Source: Maribrevibacterium harenarium (GTDB lineage: Bacteria; Pseudomonadota; Gammaproteobacteria; Pseudomonadales; Marinomonadaceae). Taken from it: 44,839 bases of DNA. Every line of letters begins with the position of its first letter. The first letter of the stretch is position 1. The stretch is taken from assembly GCF_006385675.1 (NCBI RefSeq), contig NZ_VFRR01000027.1:1-44839 (forward strand), in the 5' to 3' direction. The position numbers were made by a program, and so were the translations under genes. The notes under the pieces are model-generated. The model did no database searches. It had not been told where the DNA came from and saw only the letters and a list, made by a program, of their open reading frames with translations. This document shows positions 15,957-25,562 of the stretch, one piece after another.

Positions 15957-17009
15957 ATGAAAAATATCATGCACACAGCGAAAGTAATGTTACTAGCCGG
16001 TTCAGTGGTAGCTGCTCCTGCCATTACATTTGCTGCAGACAATCCGATTAGAGGCAACATCCGCATCGTTATTGGTTCAAAATCGACTGGTGGCGATACG
16101 TATCAAGCCTCTTCAATCATTGCTGAAGCTTTAGCCGCCAAGATTGATGCTAACATCAAGGTGGATGCGGTGGGTTTCTCCGCTGGCTACCAAGCCCTTG
16201 AGCGCGTGCCATCTGGTAATACGCTAATGATCTTCCACGATCAAGCGTACTTAGGTCACCTCTACAAGCAAAAAGGCTACGAAGACCCATTCAAACAGTG
16301 GCAAATCGGACCGTCATTTGCAACTAACCCTGGTAACGGCTACCTCGTACCGAAAAACTCACCTTACAAAAACATGGATGAAATTTTGAATGCAGCGGGT
16401 AATGGTCAAACTATCCGTGTGGCGATTCAGCCTGGCGGTGTGTCTGAGATCGGTTACACAGCAATGAAAAACGCCGTTCGACTGGCCTACCCAGGTCAAG
16501 AAGACAACCTAGTGGCACTTAATACAGGTTCTCAGTCGGACAAAAACCAAGCGATGTTTGACGGCCTAGCTGACGTAATCAACGGCAGTGTGCAAGCCAA
16601 CGAGCAATATACGCGCCTACCAGCAGACGACCAAAAAGCGATGAACTTCGTTTGGTTGACAGCAAAGTCTTCTACGTTGCAAAACGCTAACCCAGAAGGT
16701 ATGGGTCAAACGTCTCGTGATGAGTTGTTGCAATATGCGTCTGGTCTAGGTGTTCGTGTACCGATGGACGCGGAAAACGACTTCACTTTTGATAAGGAAT
16801 TCTTCTTCCTCTACAACAAGCGTATGTCACCAGAAGTGGTGGCATTTCTCGACAATGCCTTAGCGGAAGTCTTCGCGGATGGCAAAGTTCAAGAAACGTT
16901 GAAGAAGTCATTCTTCATTCCGAACTTCCGTACCTCTGCGGAAGCGCAAAAGCACTTCAAAGCGAAGCGTGATAGTTACGCGAAAATCATCGAGAGCCTA
17001 CAGAAGTAG
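15957..17009 (+). CDS. tctC: Tripartite tricarboxylate transporter substrate-binding protein (TctC-like)
   Basis: A 350-aa periplasmic solute-binding protein. The N-terminus MKNIMHTAKVMLLAGSVVAA with ...FAAD is a classical signal peptide of about 26 residues. The mature part (RIVIGSKSTGGDTYQASSIIAEAL and later SGNTLMIFHDQAYLGHLY) fits the TctC/Bug group, which bind carboxylated substrates in the periplasm and hand them to the TctA/TctB membrane complex. Given the neighbours, galactarate and/or glucarate are the likely ligands; this is context, not motif, evidence. It is followed by a 71-bp gap with a strong hairpin, then tctB. A putative operator lies about 90-110 bp upstream. Confidence 0.88.
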   Translation: MKNIMHTAKVMLLAGSVVAAPAITFAADNPIRGNIRIVIGSKSTGGDTYQASSIIAEALAAKIDANIKVDAVGFSAGYQALERVPSGNTLMIFHDQAYLGHLYKQKGYEDPFKQWQIGPSFATNPGNGYLVPKNSPYKNMDEILNAAGNGQTIRVAIQPGGVSEIGYTAMKNAVRLAYPGQEDNLVALNTGSQSDKNQAMFDGLADVINGSVQANEQYTRLPADDQKAMNFVWLTAKSSTLQNANPEGMGQTSRDELLQYASGLGVRVPMDAENDFTFDKEFFFLYNKRMSPEVVAFLDNALAEVFADGKVQETLKKSFFIPNFRTSAEAQKHFKAKRDSYAKIIESLQK

Positions 17010-17025
17010 TATCCTGATCGGTTTG

Positions 17026-17054
17026 AGTCACGAGCACATAGGGTGCTCGTGACT
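17026..17054. terminator. 12-bp hairpin between tctC and tctB
   Basis: AGTCACGAGCAC (17026-17037), loop ATAGG, GTGCTCGTGACT (17043-17054), a perfect stem with no T-run. In many binding-protein operons such a hairpin protects the 3' end of the binding-protein mRNA, so that it is made in excess over the membrane parts. Confidence 0.7.
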
Positions 17055-17080
17055 TCTAAGATGTTCCTGAGAGGATTGTT

Positions 17081-17515
17081 ATGTCTTGGTTTTCCTCACT
17101 CAATTCCGTTGTCATTGACTTCGACCAGTCCCACTTATTTTTTCCGCGCATCGTCATTACGCTGATCGCGATTCTTGGGACGTTTATTCTGATTACGCAT
17201 TTGCGTCCGGTGTTACGAGCGATGCGTTCTGGTCAGTATCAATTTTTTGTACAGCACGCCGATTTTATGCGTTTGCTTGCTACCCTTGCTCTGATTCCAG
17301 CCTATTTCTGGTTGATGGAGTTTATCGGTGAGTGGCTACCCAATATGGGGCTTGGCTTTTTACTCGCATCAATCCCGTTTGTGTTTGCCATGTCGATGCT
17401 GTATTGCCATGAGAAGACTCGCCGCAATGTCACAATCATCACCGCGAATGCGGTGATTGCACCGACGTTTGTTTGGGTGGTTCTTTATCACTTCTTCCTT
17501 GTATCCATGCCTTAG
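17081..17515 (+). CDS. tctB: Tripartite transporter small membrane subunit (TctB-like)
   Basis: A 144-aa integral membrane protein with about four hydrophobic helices (around residues 22-42, 65-85, 90-108 and 120-142). Size and position between tctC and tctA match the poorly conserved TctB subunit, which assembles with TctA in the inner membrane. ATG 17081 has GAGAGGA just upstream. It is 17 bp from the tctA start. Confidence 0.8.
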   Translation: MSWFSSLNSVVIDFDQSHLFFPRIVITLIAILGTFILITHLRPVLRAMRSGQYQFFVQHADFMRLLATLALIPAYFWLMEFIGEWLPNMGLGFLLASIPFVFAMSMLYCHEKTRRNVTIITANAVIAPTFVWVVLYHFFLVSMP

Positions 17516-17532
17516 GCGAGTGGAGTGACACG

Positions 17533-19041
17533 ATGGAATTTTTAGAATTACTTTCCCCCAGCTACTTCCTGCTAGCGGCTGCGGGTTCAATTATCGGTAT
17601 TATCTTCGGTGCCATTCCGGGGATGACGGCGACCATGGCGGTGGCAGTGTGTCTGCCGTTGACTTATACCTTGGGGCTGCATGAAGGCTTAGCGTTATTG
17701 CTCGGTTTGTATGTGGGCGGTATCTCTGGTGGTTTGGTACCAGCGATCCTATTGAATATTCCCGGTACCCCTTCTTCTATTACTACGACCTTTGATGGCT
17801 ACCCGATGGCGCAGCGAGGGGAAGCCGAGCGCGCCCTGAAGATTTGTATCGTGGCGTCGCTATTTGGTGGCTTCTTTAGTGCCATTATCTTGTTCTTCTT
17901 TGCTCCTATCTTGGCGGACTTTGCAATTAAGTTCTCTTATGTAGAGAAGTTCTTGATGATCTTCTTCGCCATGTCCGTGATCGCCTCGTTATCGAAAAAT
18001 ATCTTGATGGGCGTGTTTAGTGGTCTGATTGGTGTGCTGTTAAGCCTGATCGGTACCTACGATGTATCAAACGGTGGTAATGGTGAATACCGCTTGATGG
18101 CCACGTGGATGGAGCCTTACTTGGCATATGGTTTCTCGTTGTTGCCGGTTTTGATTGGTCTATTTGGTATTTCGACCATCATTGAAGAAGCGGAAAAGGG
18201 CGTGAAAGAAAACTCCCTTGAGAACAAGGTCAACCTAACCAAAGGCACACCATTCCGTTTCAATGTGTTTAAGGGTCAAACGGGTAACCTGTTGCGTTCG
18301 TCATCCATCGGTACCTTTATCGGTATGTTACCGGGGATCGGTGGTAGTGCCGCGTCGATCTTGTCTTATACGCAACAAAAGAACTTGTCGAAGAACCCAG
18401 AGAAAATGGGTAAGGGCGCTCCAGAAGGTTTGGTGGCATCTGAGTCGGCCAACAATGCCTTAACCGGCGGTGCGTTGATTCCGTTGTTGTCACTGGGTAT
18501 CCCCGGTGACAGTACCACGGCGGTTCTGATCGGTGCTTTCACTCTACAAGGTTTGCAGGTTGGACCATTGTTTATCGGTGAAAACATCGACACTTGGTAC
18601 TCCATGGTCACTGGCTTGATGTTCGCCAACGTGGTGATGTTTATTGCCATGTTCTATGCCATTCGCTACATCGCCAAAGTGGTGTTGATCCCGAAATTCA
18701 TCCTCTACCCAATCATCGTGATGATGTGTGCAGTGGGTGCGTATGCGATCAACTACGGCATTATGTTCGATGTGTGGACGCTGTTCCTATTCGGTGTCGC
18801 CGGCTGGATCTTCGGTAAGATTGGCATTGAAGTGGCGCCTTTGGTGATTGGCTTCATCCTTGGTAGCAGTGCCGAAGTGTACTTTGTGAAGAGTTTGGAG
18901 TCCTACGGCGAGTACTCAATTCTGGTGACCAAGAGCCCGATAGCCTTGGTTTTGTGGGGGCTGATCATTTTGTCCATCGTGCTATCCGTCATCATTCACC
19001 GTAAGAGCAAACAACAAGCGACTGAGGAGGCGGCACAATGA
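17533..19041 (+). CDS. tctA: Tripartite transporter large membrane subunit (TctA-like)
   Basis: A 502-aa inner-membrane permease with many helices, the usual length of TctA. Family-typical segments are [20 protein letters not shown] near the N-terminus and the repeat-related [16 protein letters not shown] in the second half. [19 protein letters not shown] is also present. TctA forms the transport path and uses an ion gradient. The start is ATG 17533 (MEFLELLSP), with GGAG about 8 nt upstream. An in-frame upstream extension from 17473 overlaps tctB and is not needed. The stop overlaps the garD start (ATGA). Confidence 0.9.
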   Translation: MEFLELLSPSYFLLAAAGSIIGIIFGAIPGMTATMAVAVCLPLTYTLGLHEGLALLLGLYVGGISGGLVPAILLNIPGTPSSITTTFDGYPMAQRGEAERALKICIVASLFGGFFSAIILFFFAPILADFAIKFSYVEKFLMIFFAMSVIASLSKNILMGVFSGLIGVLLSLIGTYDVSNGGNGEYRLMATWMEPYLAYGFSLLPVLIGLFGISTIIEEAEKGVKENSLENKVNLTKGTPFRFNVFKGQTGNLLRSSSIGTFIGMLPGIGGSAASILSYTQQKNLSKNPEKMGKGAPEGLVASESANNALTGGALIPLLSLGIPGDSTTAVLIGAFTLQGLQVGPLFIGENIDTWYSMVTGLMFANVVMFIAMFYAIRYIAKVVLIPKFILYPIIVMMCAVGAYAINYGIMFDVWTLFLFGVAGWIFGKIGIEVAPLVIGFILGSSAEVYFVKSLESYGEYSILVTKSPIALVLWGLIILSIVLSVIIHRKSKQQATEEAAQ

Positions 19042-20606
19042 GCGATTTCGTCCTAATCAAAATTCATGAAAGCGACAATGTGGCCATCATCCTTAATCAA
19101 GGTGGTGCGCCAGCAGGTGCGGAATTACCCGGCGGGATTGAGCTGTTAGAAGCTGTACCTCAAGGCCACAAAGTGTCCTTAACTGATATTCCCAAGGGAG
19201 GAGAAGTCCGCCGTTACAATGAGGTGGTGGGCTACGCCAAGCACGATATCAAACAAGGCTCTTGGGTGTCTGAAGCCGTAGTAGATATGCCTACGCCGCC
19301 CAAATTGGCTGATCTGCCGCTAGCGACCCGTGAAAAGCCAGTGCTTGAGCCGTTAGAAGGGTACACCTTTGATGGCTACCGCAATGCCGACGGCAGCGTG
19401 GGGACAAAAAACCTATTGGGCATCAGCACCAGTGTGCAATGTGTGGCAGGTATCACTGACTACGTGGTAAAGCTCATCAAGCAAACTCTGTTGCCAAAAT
19501 ACCCCAATGTGGACGGCGTGGTGGCGCTCAACCACACCTACGGTTGTGGTGTGGCGATTACTGCGCCAGCGGCCATTGTGCCGATTCGTACCCTGCAAAA
19601 TATCGCTAAGAACCCCAATTTCGGTGGGGAAATCATGGTGATTGGCCTTGGTTGCGAAAAACTGTCTCCCTCCCGTTTGCTGGAGATCGACGAGACGCAG
19701 GCAGTTAACATTCTGCCAAACTCTGAGGCGGCAAAAAAACTGGATGACCATGTGGTCAGTCTGCAAGATGAAAATCACCACGGATTTCAGGATATGGTGG
19801 ATCACATCATGGAGATGGCCGAAGCCCATTTGGCGCGTTTGAACCAACGCCGCCGGGAGCCATGCCCAGTCTCTGAGTTGGTGGTTGGAATGCAGTGTGG
19901 TGGCAGTGACGCCTTCTCTGGTGTGACGGCCAACCCAGCCGTAGGCTATGCGTCCGATTTGATCGTGCGAGCCGGTGGTTCGGTGATGTTCTCTGAAGTT
20001 TCCGAAGTGCGCGATGCTATTCATTTATTAACGCCACGGGCAGAAACAGTCGAAGTTGGACAGGCGTTACTGCGTGAAATGCAGTGGTTTGACGATTACT
20101 TAAGTCAAGGCCAAGCGGACCGCAGTGCCAATACTACGCCGGGTAATAAAAAGGGCGGCTTGAACAATATTGTTGAAAAATCCCTCGGTTCGATTACCAA
20201 ATCCGGTAACAGTCCCATTGTGGATGTGTTGAGCCCTGGTGAGCGCATTCGCAAGCGTGGTTTGAACTTTGCTGCGACTCCAGCGAGTGACTTTATTTGT
20301 GGCACCTTGCAGTTTGCCTCAGGCATGAACATTCAAGTGTTCACCACCGGACGAGGCACGCCTTATGGTTTAGAAGTGGCACCGGTGATTAAGGTGTCCA
20401 CCAACTCGACTCTAGGTAGGCGCTGGCACGATCTGATCGATATGGACGCCGGTCGTATTGCGAGTAAGGAAATCACCCTAGAGGAAGCCGGTTGGGAGCT
20501 ATTCCACCTGATCTTGGATGTGGCATCTGGCCGCAAACAAGTAGCTGCAGACCGCTTGGGTTTGCATAACGACTTGGTGCTATTTAACCCTGCTCCAGTG
20601 ACCTGA
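19038..20606 (+). CDS. garD: Galactarate dehydratase
   Basis: A 522-aa enzyme of the UxaA/GarD family that removes water from D-galactarate to give 5-dehydro-4-deoxy-D-glucarate, using iron. It matches E. coli GarD (about 523 aa) almost throughout from memory. Examples are [52 protein letters not shown] and [16 protein letters not shown]. An N-terminal SAF-like part and a C-terminal catalytic part are both present, so it looks intact. The start overlaps the tctA stop by four bases, so it is translated with the transporter. It forms one branch feeding the KdgD step; GudD forms the other. Confidence 0.95.
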   Translation: MSDFVLIKIHESDNVAIILNQGGAPAGAELPGGIELLEAVPQGHKVSLTDIPKGGEVRRYNEVVGYAKHDIKQGSWVSEAVVDMPTPPKLADLPLATREKPVLEPLEGYTFDGYRNADGSVGTKNLLGISTSVQCVAGITDYVVKLIKQTLLPKYPNVDGVVALNHTYGCGVAITAPAAIVPIRTLQNIAKNPNFGGEIMVIGLGCEKLSPSRLLEIDETQAVNILPNSEAAKKLDDHVVSLQDENHHGFQDMVDHIMEMAEAHLARLNQRRREPCPVSELVVGMQCGGSDAFSGVTANPAVGYASDLIVRAGGSVMFSEVSEVRDAIHLLTPRAETVEVGQALLREMQWFDDYLSQGQADRSANTTPGNKKGGLNNIVEKSLGSITKSGNSPIVDVLSPGERIRKRGLNFAATPASDFICGTLQFASGMNIQVFTTGRGTPYGLEVAPVIKVSTNSTLGRRWHDLIDMDAGRIASKEITLEEAGWELFHLILDVASGRKQVAADRLGLHNDLVLFNPAPVT

Positions 20607-20724
20607 TTTAAGCATTATAAAAATCGTTGATATTATTCGTTGTCTAGTTGTATGATGTATTACAATCAATCATCATACTAAAGCCTTCAAGGCTCAAACC
20701 AATAACAAAAATGAGGAAACCGAC
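20607..20724 (+). promoter_or_regulatory. Second promoter/operator region, before kdgD
   Basis: It contains TTGTATGATGTATTACAA (20648-20665), an 18-bp site with TTGTA/TACAA arms, followed at once by ATCAATCATCATACTAA (20664-20680), whose complement repeats the GTATGATGAT core in reverse. The kdgD ribosome-binding site (AGGAAA) follows. This suggests a separate regulated promoter for kdgD-gudD. Confidence 0.55.
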
Positions 20725-21636
20725 ATGGCTTTTTCTGTAGAACAAATTCGTGGCGCATTGAGTGATGGCCTACTTTCATTCCCTGTGACCGACTTCGATG
20801 CCAATGGCAAATTTAACGCGGAAACTTACAAAGAGCGTTTAGAAGCCTTTATCAAGCACGGCGTGTCTTCGATCTTTATCGCCGGTGGTACTGGAGAGTT
20901 CTTCTCCCTTGATGAAGAAGATTTCCGTGAAATCGTAGAAGTGTCGGTAGCGACAGTGAAAGGCCGTGTGCCGGTGATCGCCGCAGCGGGCCGCAGTGTA
21001 AAAGACGCGTCTAAGTTCTCAAATATCGCAGCAGAAGCGGGCTGTGACGGTATCCTCTTGATGCCTCCTTTCCTCACTGAGTGCCCAGAAGACGGCATCG
21101 TTGAGTACGCATCGCAAGTCATGGCAAGTGCGGATATTCAGTTCGTTTACTACAACCGTGGTAACGGTATTCTAAGTGCGGAATCAGTGAAAGAACTGGC
21201 AGCGCGCAACCCGAACATGGTTGGCCTAAAAGATGGCGTGGGCAATATTGCGGCGCTAAATGACACCATTAAAACGGTAGGTGATCGTTTGGTTTATATC
21301 GGTGGTGTACCAACGGCTGAAATCTTCGCGGAAGCCTATCTATCCATCGGCGTGAATACCTACTCTTCAGCGGCGTACAACTTCATGCCGGAAATGGCGA
21401 TGAACTTCTACAAAGCCTTGCGCGCGGGTGACAAAGCCACTACCACCAAGATCATCCAAGATTTCTTTATCCCATTCTGCCGTCTACGGGACACCAAAAA
21501 AGGCTATGCTGTGAGCCTAATTAAAGCCGGTGTGGCGCTTCAGGGTATGCCAGCGGGTGACGTGCGTGCACCGCTAACCATGCCAAACGAAGCAGATCTT
21601 GCTGCGTTGAAGGCGATCATCGAGAGTAACCAATAA
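20725..21636 (+). CDS. kdgD: 5-dehydro-4-deoxyglucarate dehydratase (decarboxylating)
   Basis: A 303-aa member of the DHDPS/NAL (class I aldolase-like) family. It converts 5-dehydro-4-deoxyglucarate to 2,5-dioxopentanoate plus CO2 and water through a Schiff base. The Schiff-base lysine is in MVGLKDGVGN (Lys about 169), and the family Tyr region is QFVYYNRGNG. The N-terminal GGTGEFFSLDEEDF segment fits the KdgD subgroup. Length matches the family (about 300 aa). It has its own operator-like region upstream. It is the common step after GarD and GudD. Confidence 0.93.
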   Translation: MAFSVEQIRGALSDGLLSFPVTDFDANGKFNAETYKERLEAFIKHGVSSIFIAGGTGEFFSLDEEDFREIVEVSVATVKGRVPVIAAAGRSVKDASKFSNIAAEAGCDGILLMPPFLTECPEDGIVEYASQVMASADIQFVYYNRGNGILSAESVKELAARNPNMVGLKDGVGNIAALNDTIKTVGDRLVYIGGVPTAEIFAEAYLSIGVNTYSSAAYNFMPEMAMNFYKALRAGDKATTTKIIQDFFIPFCRLRDTKKGYAVSLIKAGVALQGMPAGDVRAPLTMPNEADLAALKAIIESNQ

Positions 21637-21650
21637 GAAACGCGTGGTAG

Positions 21651-21672
21651 CGAGGAGGGCTCGCCTTCCTCG
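21651..21672. terminator. Hairpin between kdgD and gudD
   Basis: CGAGGAGGGC followed at once by TCGCCTTCCTCG folds into a 9-10-bp stem with one G-T pair and a very short loop. No T-run follows. It probably acts in mRNA processing or stability, since the gudD ribosome-binding site (GAGAGGGGGA) comes directly after. Confidence 0.5.
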
Positions 21673-21693
21673 TGTAACCAGAGAGGGGGAAAC

Positions 21694-23019
21694 ATGTTTA
21701 CAACCATTAAAAAAATGGAAGTCGTACCAGTTGCCGGTTTCGATAGCTTCCTATTGAACCTAAGTGGCGGTCATGCGCCTTGGTTCATTCGTACCGTGGT
21801 GATTCTAGAAGACAACGATGGCAACTTGGGCTTGGGCGAGATTCCTGCCACCAACAGCATCATTGATACCCTAGAACGCTGTAAAGAATTGGTAGAAGGC
21901 CAAAGCGTTGGTAAGTGGAAGTCCATTATCTCCACCGTGCGCGATGCTATTTCAGGTCAAGCCGACGATGTACGCGGTAACCAAACCTTCGACTTGCGTA
22001 CAGCGGTTCACGTTATTACCGGTATTGAGTCAGCATTGCTTGATCTTGCCGGCAAAAACATGGGCTTGCCGGTAGTAGAACTACTTGGGCAATACGGTCG
22101 TCAGCGGGATGAAGTGGAAGCTTTGGGTTACTTGTTCTTCCTTGGAGATCGTAAAAAAACCGATCTGCCTTACCCTGATTACGCCAATCCAATTGATGAG
22201 TGGGATGAGGTGCGCGGTGAAGAAGCTCTAACGCCAGAGAAAATCGCCGGTCTTGCCAAAGGTGCCTTTGCCCGTTACGGCTTTAAAGACTTCAAACTTA
22301 AAGGTGGTGTACTCGATGGTCACCAAGAGGCGGACTGTATCCGTGCCTTGTATGAAGCCTTCCCAGATGCCCGTTTAACTCTTGACCCGAATGGCGCTTG
22401 GACGCTGGATCAAGCGGTGGAATACCTTACGCCCATCAAAGACATACTTAGCTATGCTGAAGACCCATGTGGCCAAGAGGGTGCCTGGTCTGGCCGTGAA
22501 ACCATGTCAGAATTCAAACGTCGCACTGGCTTGAAAACTGCAACTAACATGATAGCGACTGATTGGCAACAACTGCGTAATGCGGTGCGTTTGGACTCGG
22601 TAGATATCCCGCTAGCGGACTGTCACTTCTGGACGATGCAAGGCGCAGTTGCCGTGGGTGAGCTATGTAACGAGTGGGGCATGACTTGGGGTTCCCACAG
22701 TAACAACCACTTCGATATTTCCTTGGCCATGATGACCCACGTTGCAGCGGCTTGCCCCGGCGAGATCACGGCCATTGATACTCACTGGATTTGGCAAGAT
22801 GGTCAACGTATTACTAAAGACCCATTTCAGATCCGTGGTGGTAAAATAGCGGTTCCAACCACCCCAGGGTTAGGCATTGAGTTGGATCGCGAGAAATTGA
22901 TGGAAGCCAATGCTTTATACAAAACACTGACCCTCGGTCAGCGTGATGACAGCATGGCGATGCAGTTTTTGATTCCGGGTTGGACATTCAATCCGAAGAA
23001 ACCAACGCTTGTTAGATAA
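21694..23019 (+). CDS. gudD: Glucarate dehydratase
   Basis: A 441-aa enolase-superfamily enzyme that dehydrates D-glucarate (and often L-idarate) to 5-dehydro-4-deoxy-D-glucarate. It shows the family's KLKGG lysine motif (about residues 200-204), metal ligands in LDPNGAW and AEDPCG, ATNMIATDWQQL, and the catalytic His in WGSHSNNHFD (about 335). Length matches E. coli GudD (about 446). It lies 57 bp after kdgD with a hairpin between. The GntR regulator starts 43 bp after its stop. Confidence 0.94.
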   Translation: MFTTIKKMEVVPVAGFDSFLLNLSGGHAPWFIRTVVILEDNDGNLGLGEIPATNSIIDTLERCKELVEGQSVGKWKSIISTVRDAISGQADDVRGNQTFDLRTAVHVITGIESALLDLAGKNMGLPVVELLGQYGRQRDEVEALGYLFFLGDRKKTDLPYPDYANPIDEWDEVRGEEALTPEKIAGLAKGAFARYGFKDFKLKGGVLDGHQEADCIRALYEAFPDARLTLDPNGAWTLDQAVEYLTPIKDILSYAEDPCGQEGAWSGRETMSEFKRRTGLKTATNMIATDWQQLRNAVRLDSVDIPLADCHFWTMQGAVAVGELCNEWGMTWGSHSNNHFDISLAMMTHVAAACPGEITAIDTHWIWQDGQRITKDPFQIRGGKIAVPTTPGLGIELDREKLMEANALYKTLTLGQRDDSMAMQFLIPGWTFNPKKPTLVR

Positions 23020-23062
23020 TGCGCTCTGGGATAATGTTCTAAAAAAAGAATGGCAAATAAAA

Positions 23063-23821
23063 ATGGGCAGCATTGATAATTTAGTTAGCACACTCCAAGT
23101 GCAGAAAGTAGGAAAAGGCGACAGCTTAGCCACCACGGTTGCTAAGCAACTGGAAGCAGAAATCACCTCGGGGCGTATTCAAGTGGGTCATAAATTACCT
23201 ACAGAAAGCGCATTGTGTGATTTATTTGGAGTGAGCCGGACGGTTATCCGTGAAGCCATTACTCAGCTGAAGTCATTAGGATTAGTTGAAACCCGCCGCG
23301 GTGTGGGCACCACGGTAATGCGCGCCATGTCGAGCGAAACTGTGTTTGCTTACAATGTTGATCCGACAGCTATCAAAGATATTTTGCATATCTTAGAGAT
23401 CCGTATGAGTGTCGAAAGCGCGGCCTGTGCCCTTGCTGCGGAACGCCGTTCCGAAGCGGATTTAGCTAAGATGGAGCAACTGTTTGAAGACTTTGATGGC
23501 GCTCTGGTTCGTGGTGAACTGGCTCGTAAAGAAGACTACCAGTTCCACTTAGCTATTTGTCAGGCAACTCACAATCCATTTTTTAAGCAGTTCTATGAAC
23601 AGTTTAATAAGAACGTTATCCCGAGAGCTAAGCTGGTTAATGCAAATGTAGACCCAGCGGCGAGCGAAGAGTATCTGCAACGAGTGCGTAATGAGCATGA
23701 AGCCATTTTGACCTGTATCCGTAACAAGGATGCCGAGGGAGCAAAAGAAGCCATGTATCAGCACTTAAATCGGGCATATCTTCGCTACGAACGCTATAAC
23801 GAGTCCAATACATTTGATTAA
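23063..23821 (+). CDS. FadR-subfamily GntR transcriptional regulator
   Basis: A 252-aa regulator with an N-terminal GntR winged helix (LPTESALCDLFGVSRTVIRE, about residues 50-69) and a C-terminal FCD ligand-binding domain (MSVESAACALAAERRSEADL onward). Such proteins usually respond to a sugar acid or pathway intermediate and repress the local operon. The likely sites are the TTGTATGATGTAT motifs before tctC and kdgD. The frame extends upstream to a TTG at 23009, overlapping gudD. ATG 23063 (MGSIDNLV) gives the usual family length. Confidence 0.88.
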   Translation: MGSIDNLVSTLQVQKVGKGDSLATTVAKQLEAEITSGRIQVGHKLPTESALCDLFGVSRTVIREAITQLKSLGLVETRRGVGTTVMRAMSSETVFAYNVDPTAIKDILHILEIRMSVESAACALAAERRSEADLAKMEQLFEDFDGALVRGELARKEDYQFHLAICQATHNPFFKQFYEQFNKNVIPRAKLVNANVDPAASEEYLQRVRNEHEAILTCIRNKDAEGAKEAMYQHLNRAYLRYERYNESNTFD

Positions 23822-23835
23822 CCTCTAATGCACTG

Positions 23836-23859
23836 TAGGTCTAGCTTGGGTTAGACCTA
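23836..23859. terminator. Hairpin between the regulator and the dehydrogenase
   Basis: TAGGTCTA (23836-23843) and TAGACCTA (23852-23859) with an 8-nt loop. There is no T-run. It probably serves as an mRNA stability or processing signal, like the other intergenic hairpins in the cluster. Confidence 0.45.
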
Positions 23860-23882
23860 GCTCGCTCAAATAGGGGATACAA

Positions 23883-25469
23883 ATGGAAGCTTCTCAACTT
23901 CTTAAAGGCACGCTTCTGATCGCCGGTCAGGACGTGCTTGGTACACAAGCGGCGATTCACGCCATCAATCCGGCCACCAATGAAACCATGGAGCCTGCTT
24001 ACTTAGGTGGTACGCAAGCCCAAGTCGATCACGCGGCGCAAGCGGCTTGGCAAGCCTTTGATGCTTACCGTGGGACGGCACCGGAAGCCCGTGCGCAATT
24101 TCTTGAAACCATTGCTGACGAAATCTTAGCCCTTGGCGATACGCTAGTGCATCGGGTGATGGCCGAGTCAGGTCTGCCACAAGCCCGTGTTGAAGGTGAG
24201 CGTGGCCGTACTATGGGGCAACTGCGCTTATTTGCGAGTGTCGTTCGTGCTGGAAAATACCTAGATGTGCGTATTGATCCCGCGCTGCCAGAGCGTACAC
24301 CATTACCACGCAACGATTTACGTCTTCAGTACATTCCATTAGGCCCTGTGGCGGTATTCGGTGCGTCTAACTTCCCATTAGCGTTCTCTGTCGCCGGTGG
24401 TGATACGGCATCTGCCTTGGCAGCGGGTTGTCCTGTCATTGTTAAAGCACACTCTGCACATCCTGGTACGTCTGAGTTGGTGGGTCGTGCCATTACCGCC
24501 GCGGCACAAAAGACCGGCATGCCAGCGGGGGTGTTCTCGTTGATGTACGGTTCTGGTCGTGAAGTTGGCTCTGCACTGGTAGCACACCCGCACATCAAGG
24601 CCGTTGGCTTTACCGGTTCCCGTGCCGGTGGCGTGGCGCTGATGAATATTGCTGCAGCTCGTAAAGAGCCGATTCCGGTTTATGCGGAAATGAGCTCGAT
24701 TAACCCTGTTTTCTTAATGCCAAACAAATTGGCGACCCAAGCGGAAGCCGTAGCTAAAGGTTTTGTGGGTTCTTTGATGATGGGCGCGGGTCAGTTCTGT
24801 ACCAACCCAGGTCTTGTGGTGACCTGTGATGGTGAGGGCGCGGATACCTTTATCAATACCGTGACTGCTGAAATCCAAGCCCAAGGCACGCAAACCATGC
24901 TCACGCCGGGCATCCACAAAGCCTACTGTGAGGGGGTGGCGAAATTGGCTGCCAACACCGGTGTGGAATTGGTAGGTAAAGGCAACGCCAGCGACGCGCC
25001 AAACCAGTGCCAAGCGCACGTGTTCAAAACCTCTGCAGCCGCCTTCTTGGCCGATCCAAGCATGGAAGACGAAGTCTTCGGTTCTACCTCTTTGATCATT
25101 CAATGCCAAAATTTGGACGAATATAAAGCGGTGGCGGAACATCTCGAAGGCCAGCTAACGGCAACGATTCAGCTAACCGATGAAGATGTGGCAGCAGTAC
25201 GCTCTTTGCTACCGATCCTTGAGCGCAAAGCGGGTCGTATTTTGTGTAATGCTTTCCCAACCGGTGTGGAAGTTTGTCATGCCATGGTGCATGGTGGCCC
25301 GTTCCCGGCGACCTCCGATGCCCGTACTACCTCTGTGGGTAGCGCAGCCATTGATCGTTTTGTTCGCCCTGTGTGTTACCAAGACCTTCCTGTTGCTTTG
25401 CAACCGGCCGCCATTCAGGATGCGAATCCATTGAATGTGCCTCAATTGGTCGATGGTCGATTGAGTTAA
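23883..25469 (+). CDS. 2,5-dioxovalerate (alpha-ketoglutaric semialdehyde) dehydrogenase
   Basis: A 528-aa aldehyde dehydrogenase of the KGSADH type. It oxidises 2,5-dioxopentanoate, the KdgD product, to 2-oxoglutarate with NAD(P)+, linking the pathway to the TCA cycle. The nucleophilic cysteine lies in [10 protein letters not shown] (Cys about 306) and the general-base Glu in [10 protein letters not shown] (about 269). [20 protein letters not shown] is the cofactor-side segment typical of this subgroup. Length fits (about 525 aa). It completes the route from galactarate or glucarate to 2-oxoglutarate within one cluster. A clear terminator follows. Confidence 0.92.
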   Translation: MEASQLLKGTLLIAGQDVLGTQAAIHAINPATNETMEPAYLGGTQAQVDHAAQAAWQAFDAYRGTAPEARAQFLETIADEILALGDTLVHRVMAESGLPQARVEGERGRTMGQLRLFASVVRAGKYLDVRIDPALPERTPLPRNDLRLQYIPLGPVAVFGASNFPLAFSVAGGDTASALAAGCPVIVKAHSAHPGTSELVGRAITAAAQKTGMPAGVFSLMYGSGREVGSALVAHPHIKAVGFTGSRAGGVALMNIAAARKEPIPVYAEMSSINPVFLMPNKLATQAEAVAKGFVGSLMMGAGQFCTNPGLVVTCDGEGADTFINTVTAEIQAQGTQTMLTPGIHKAYCEGVAKLAANTGVELVGKGNASDAPNQCQAHVFKTSAAAFLADPSMEDEVFGSTSLIIQCQNLDEYKAVAEHLEGQLTATIQLTDEDVAAVRSLLPILERKAGRILCNAFPTGVEVCHAMVHGGPFPATSDARTTSVGSAAIDRFVRPVCYQDLPVALQPAAIQDANPLNVPQLVDGRLS

Positions 25470-25504
25470 GTTACTTTTTACTGAGCTCCAAACCTCGTTA
25501 TTTT

Positions 25505-25530
25505 AGGGGCACTTCGGTGCCCTATTTTTT
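25505..25530 (+). terminator. Rho-independent terminator after the dehydrogenase
   Basis: GGGCAC-TTCG-GTGCCC with a UUCG tetraloop (25507-25522), followed by TATTTTTT. This is a textbook intrinsic terminator closing the main catabolic operon. Confidence 0.9.
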
Positions 25531-25562
25531 GTCGGTCACACATACTCTGTCAGGAGACTCCT

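Noticed and set aside
19413..20024. 203-codon minus-strand ORF inside garD
   Set aside because: Shadow of garD, whose plus-strand frame matches the family throughout.
24714..25142. 142-codon minus-strand ORF inside the semialdehyde dehydrogenase
   Set aside because: Shadow of a conserved coding frame; His/Arg-rich low-information translation.
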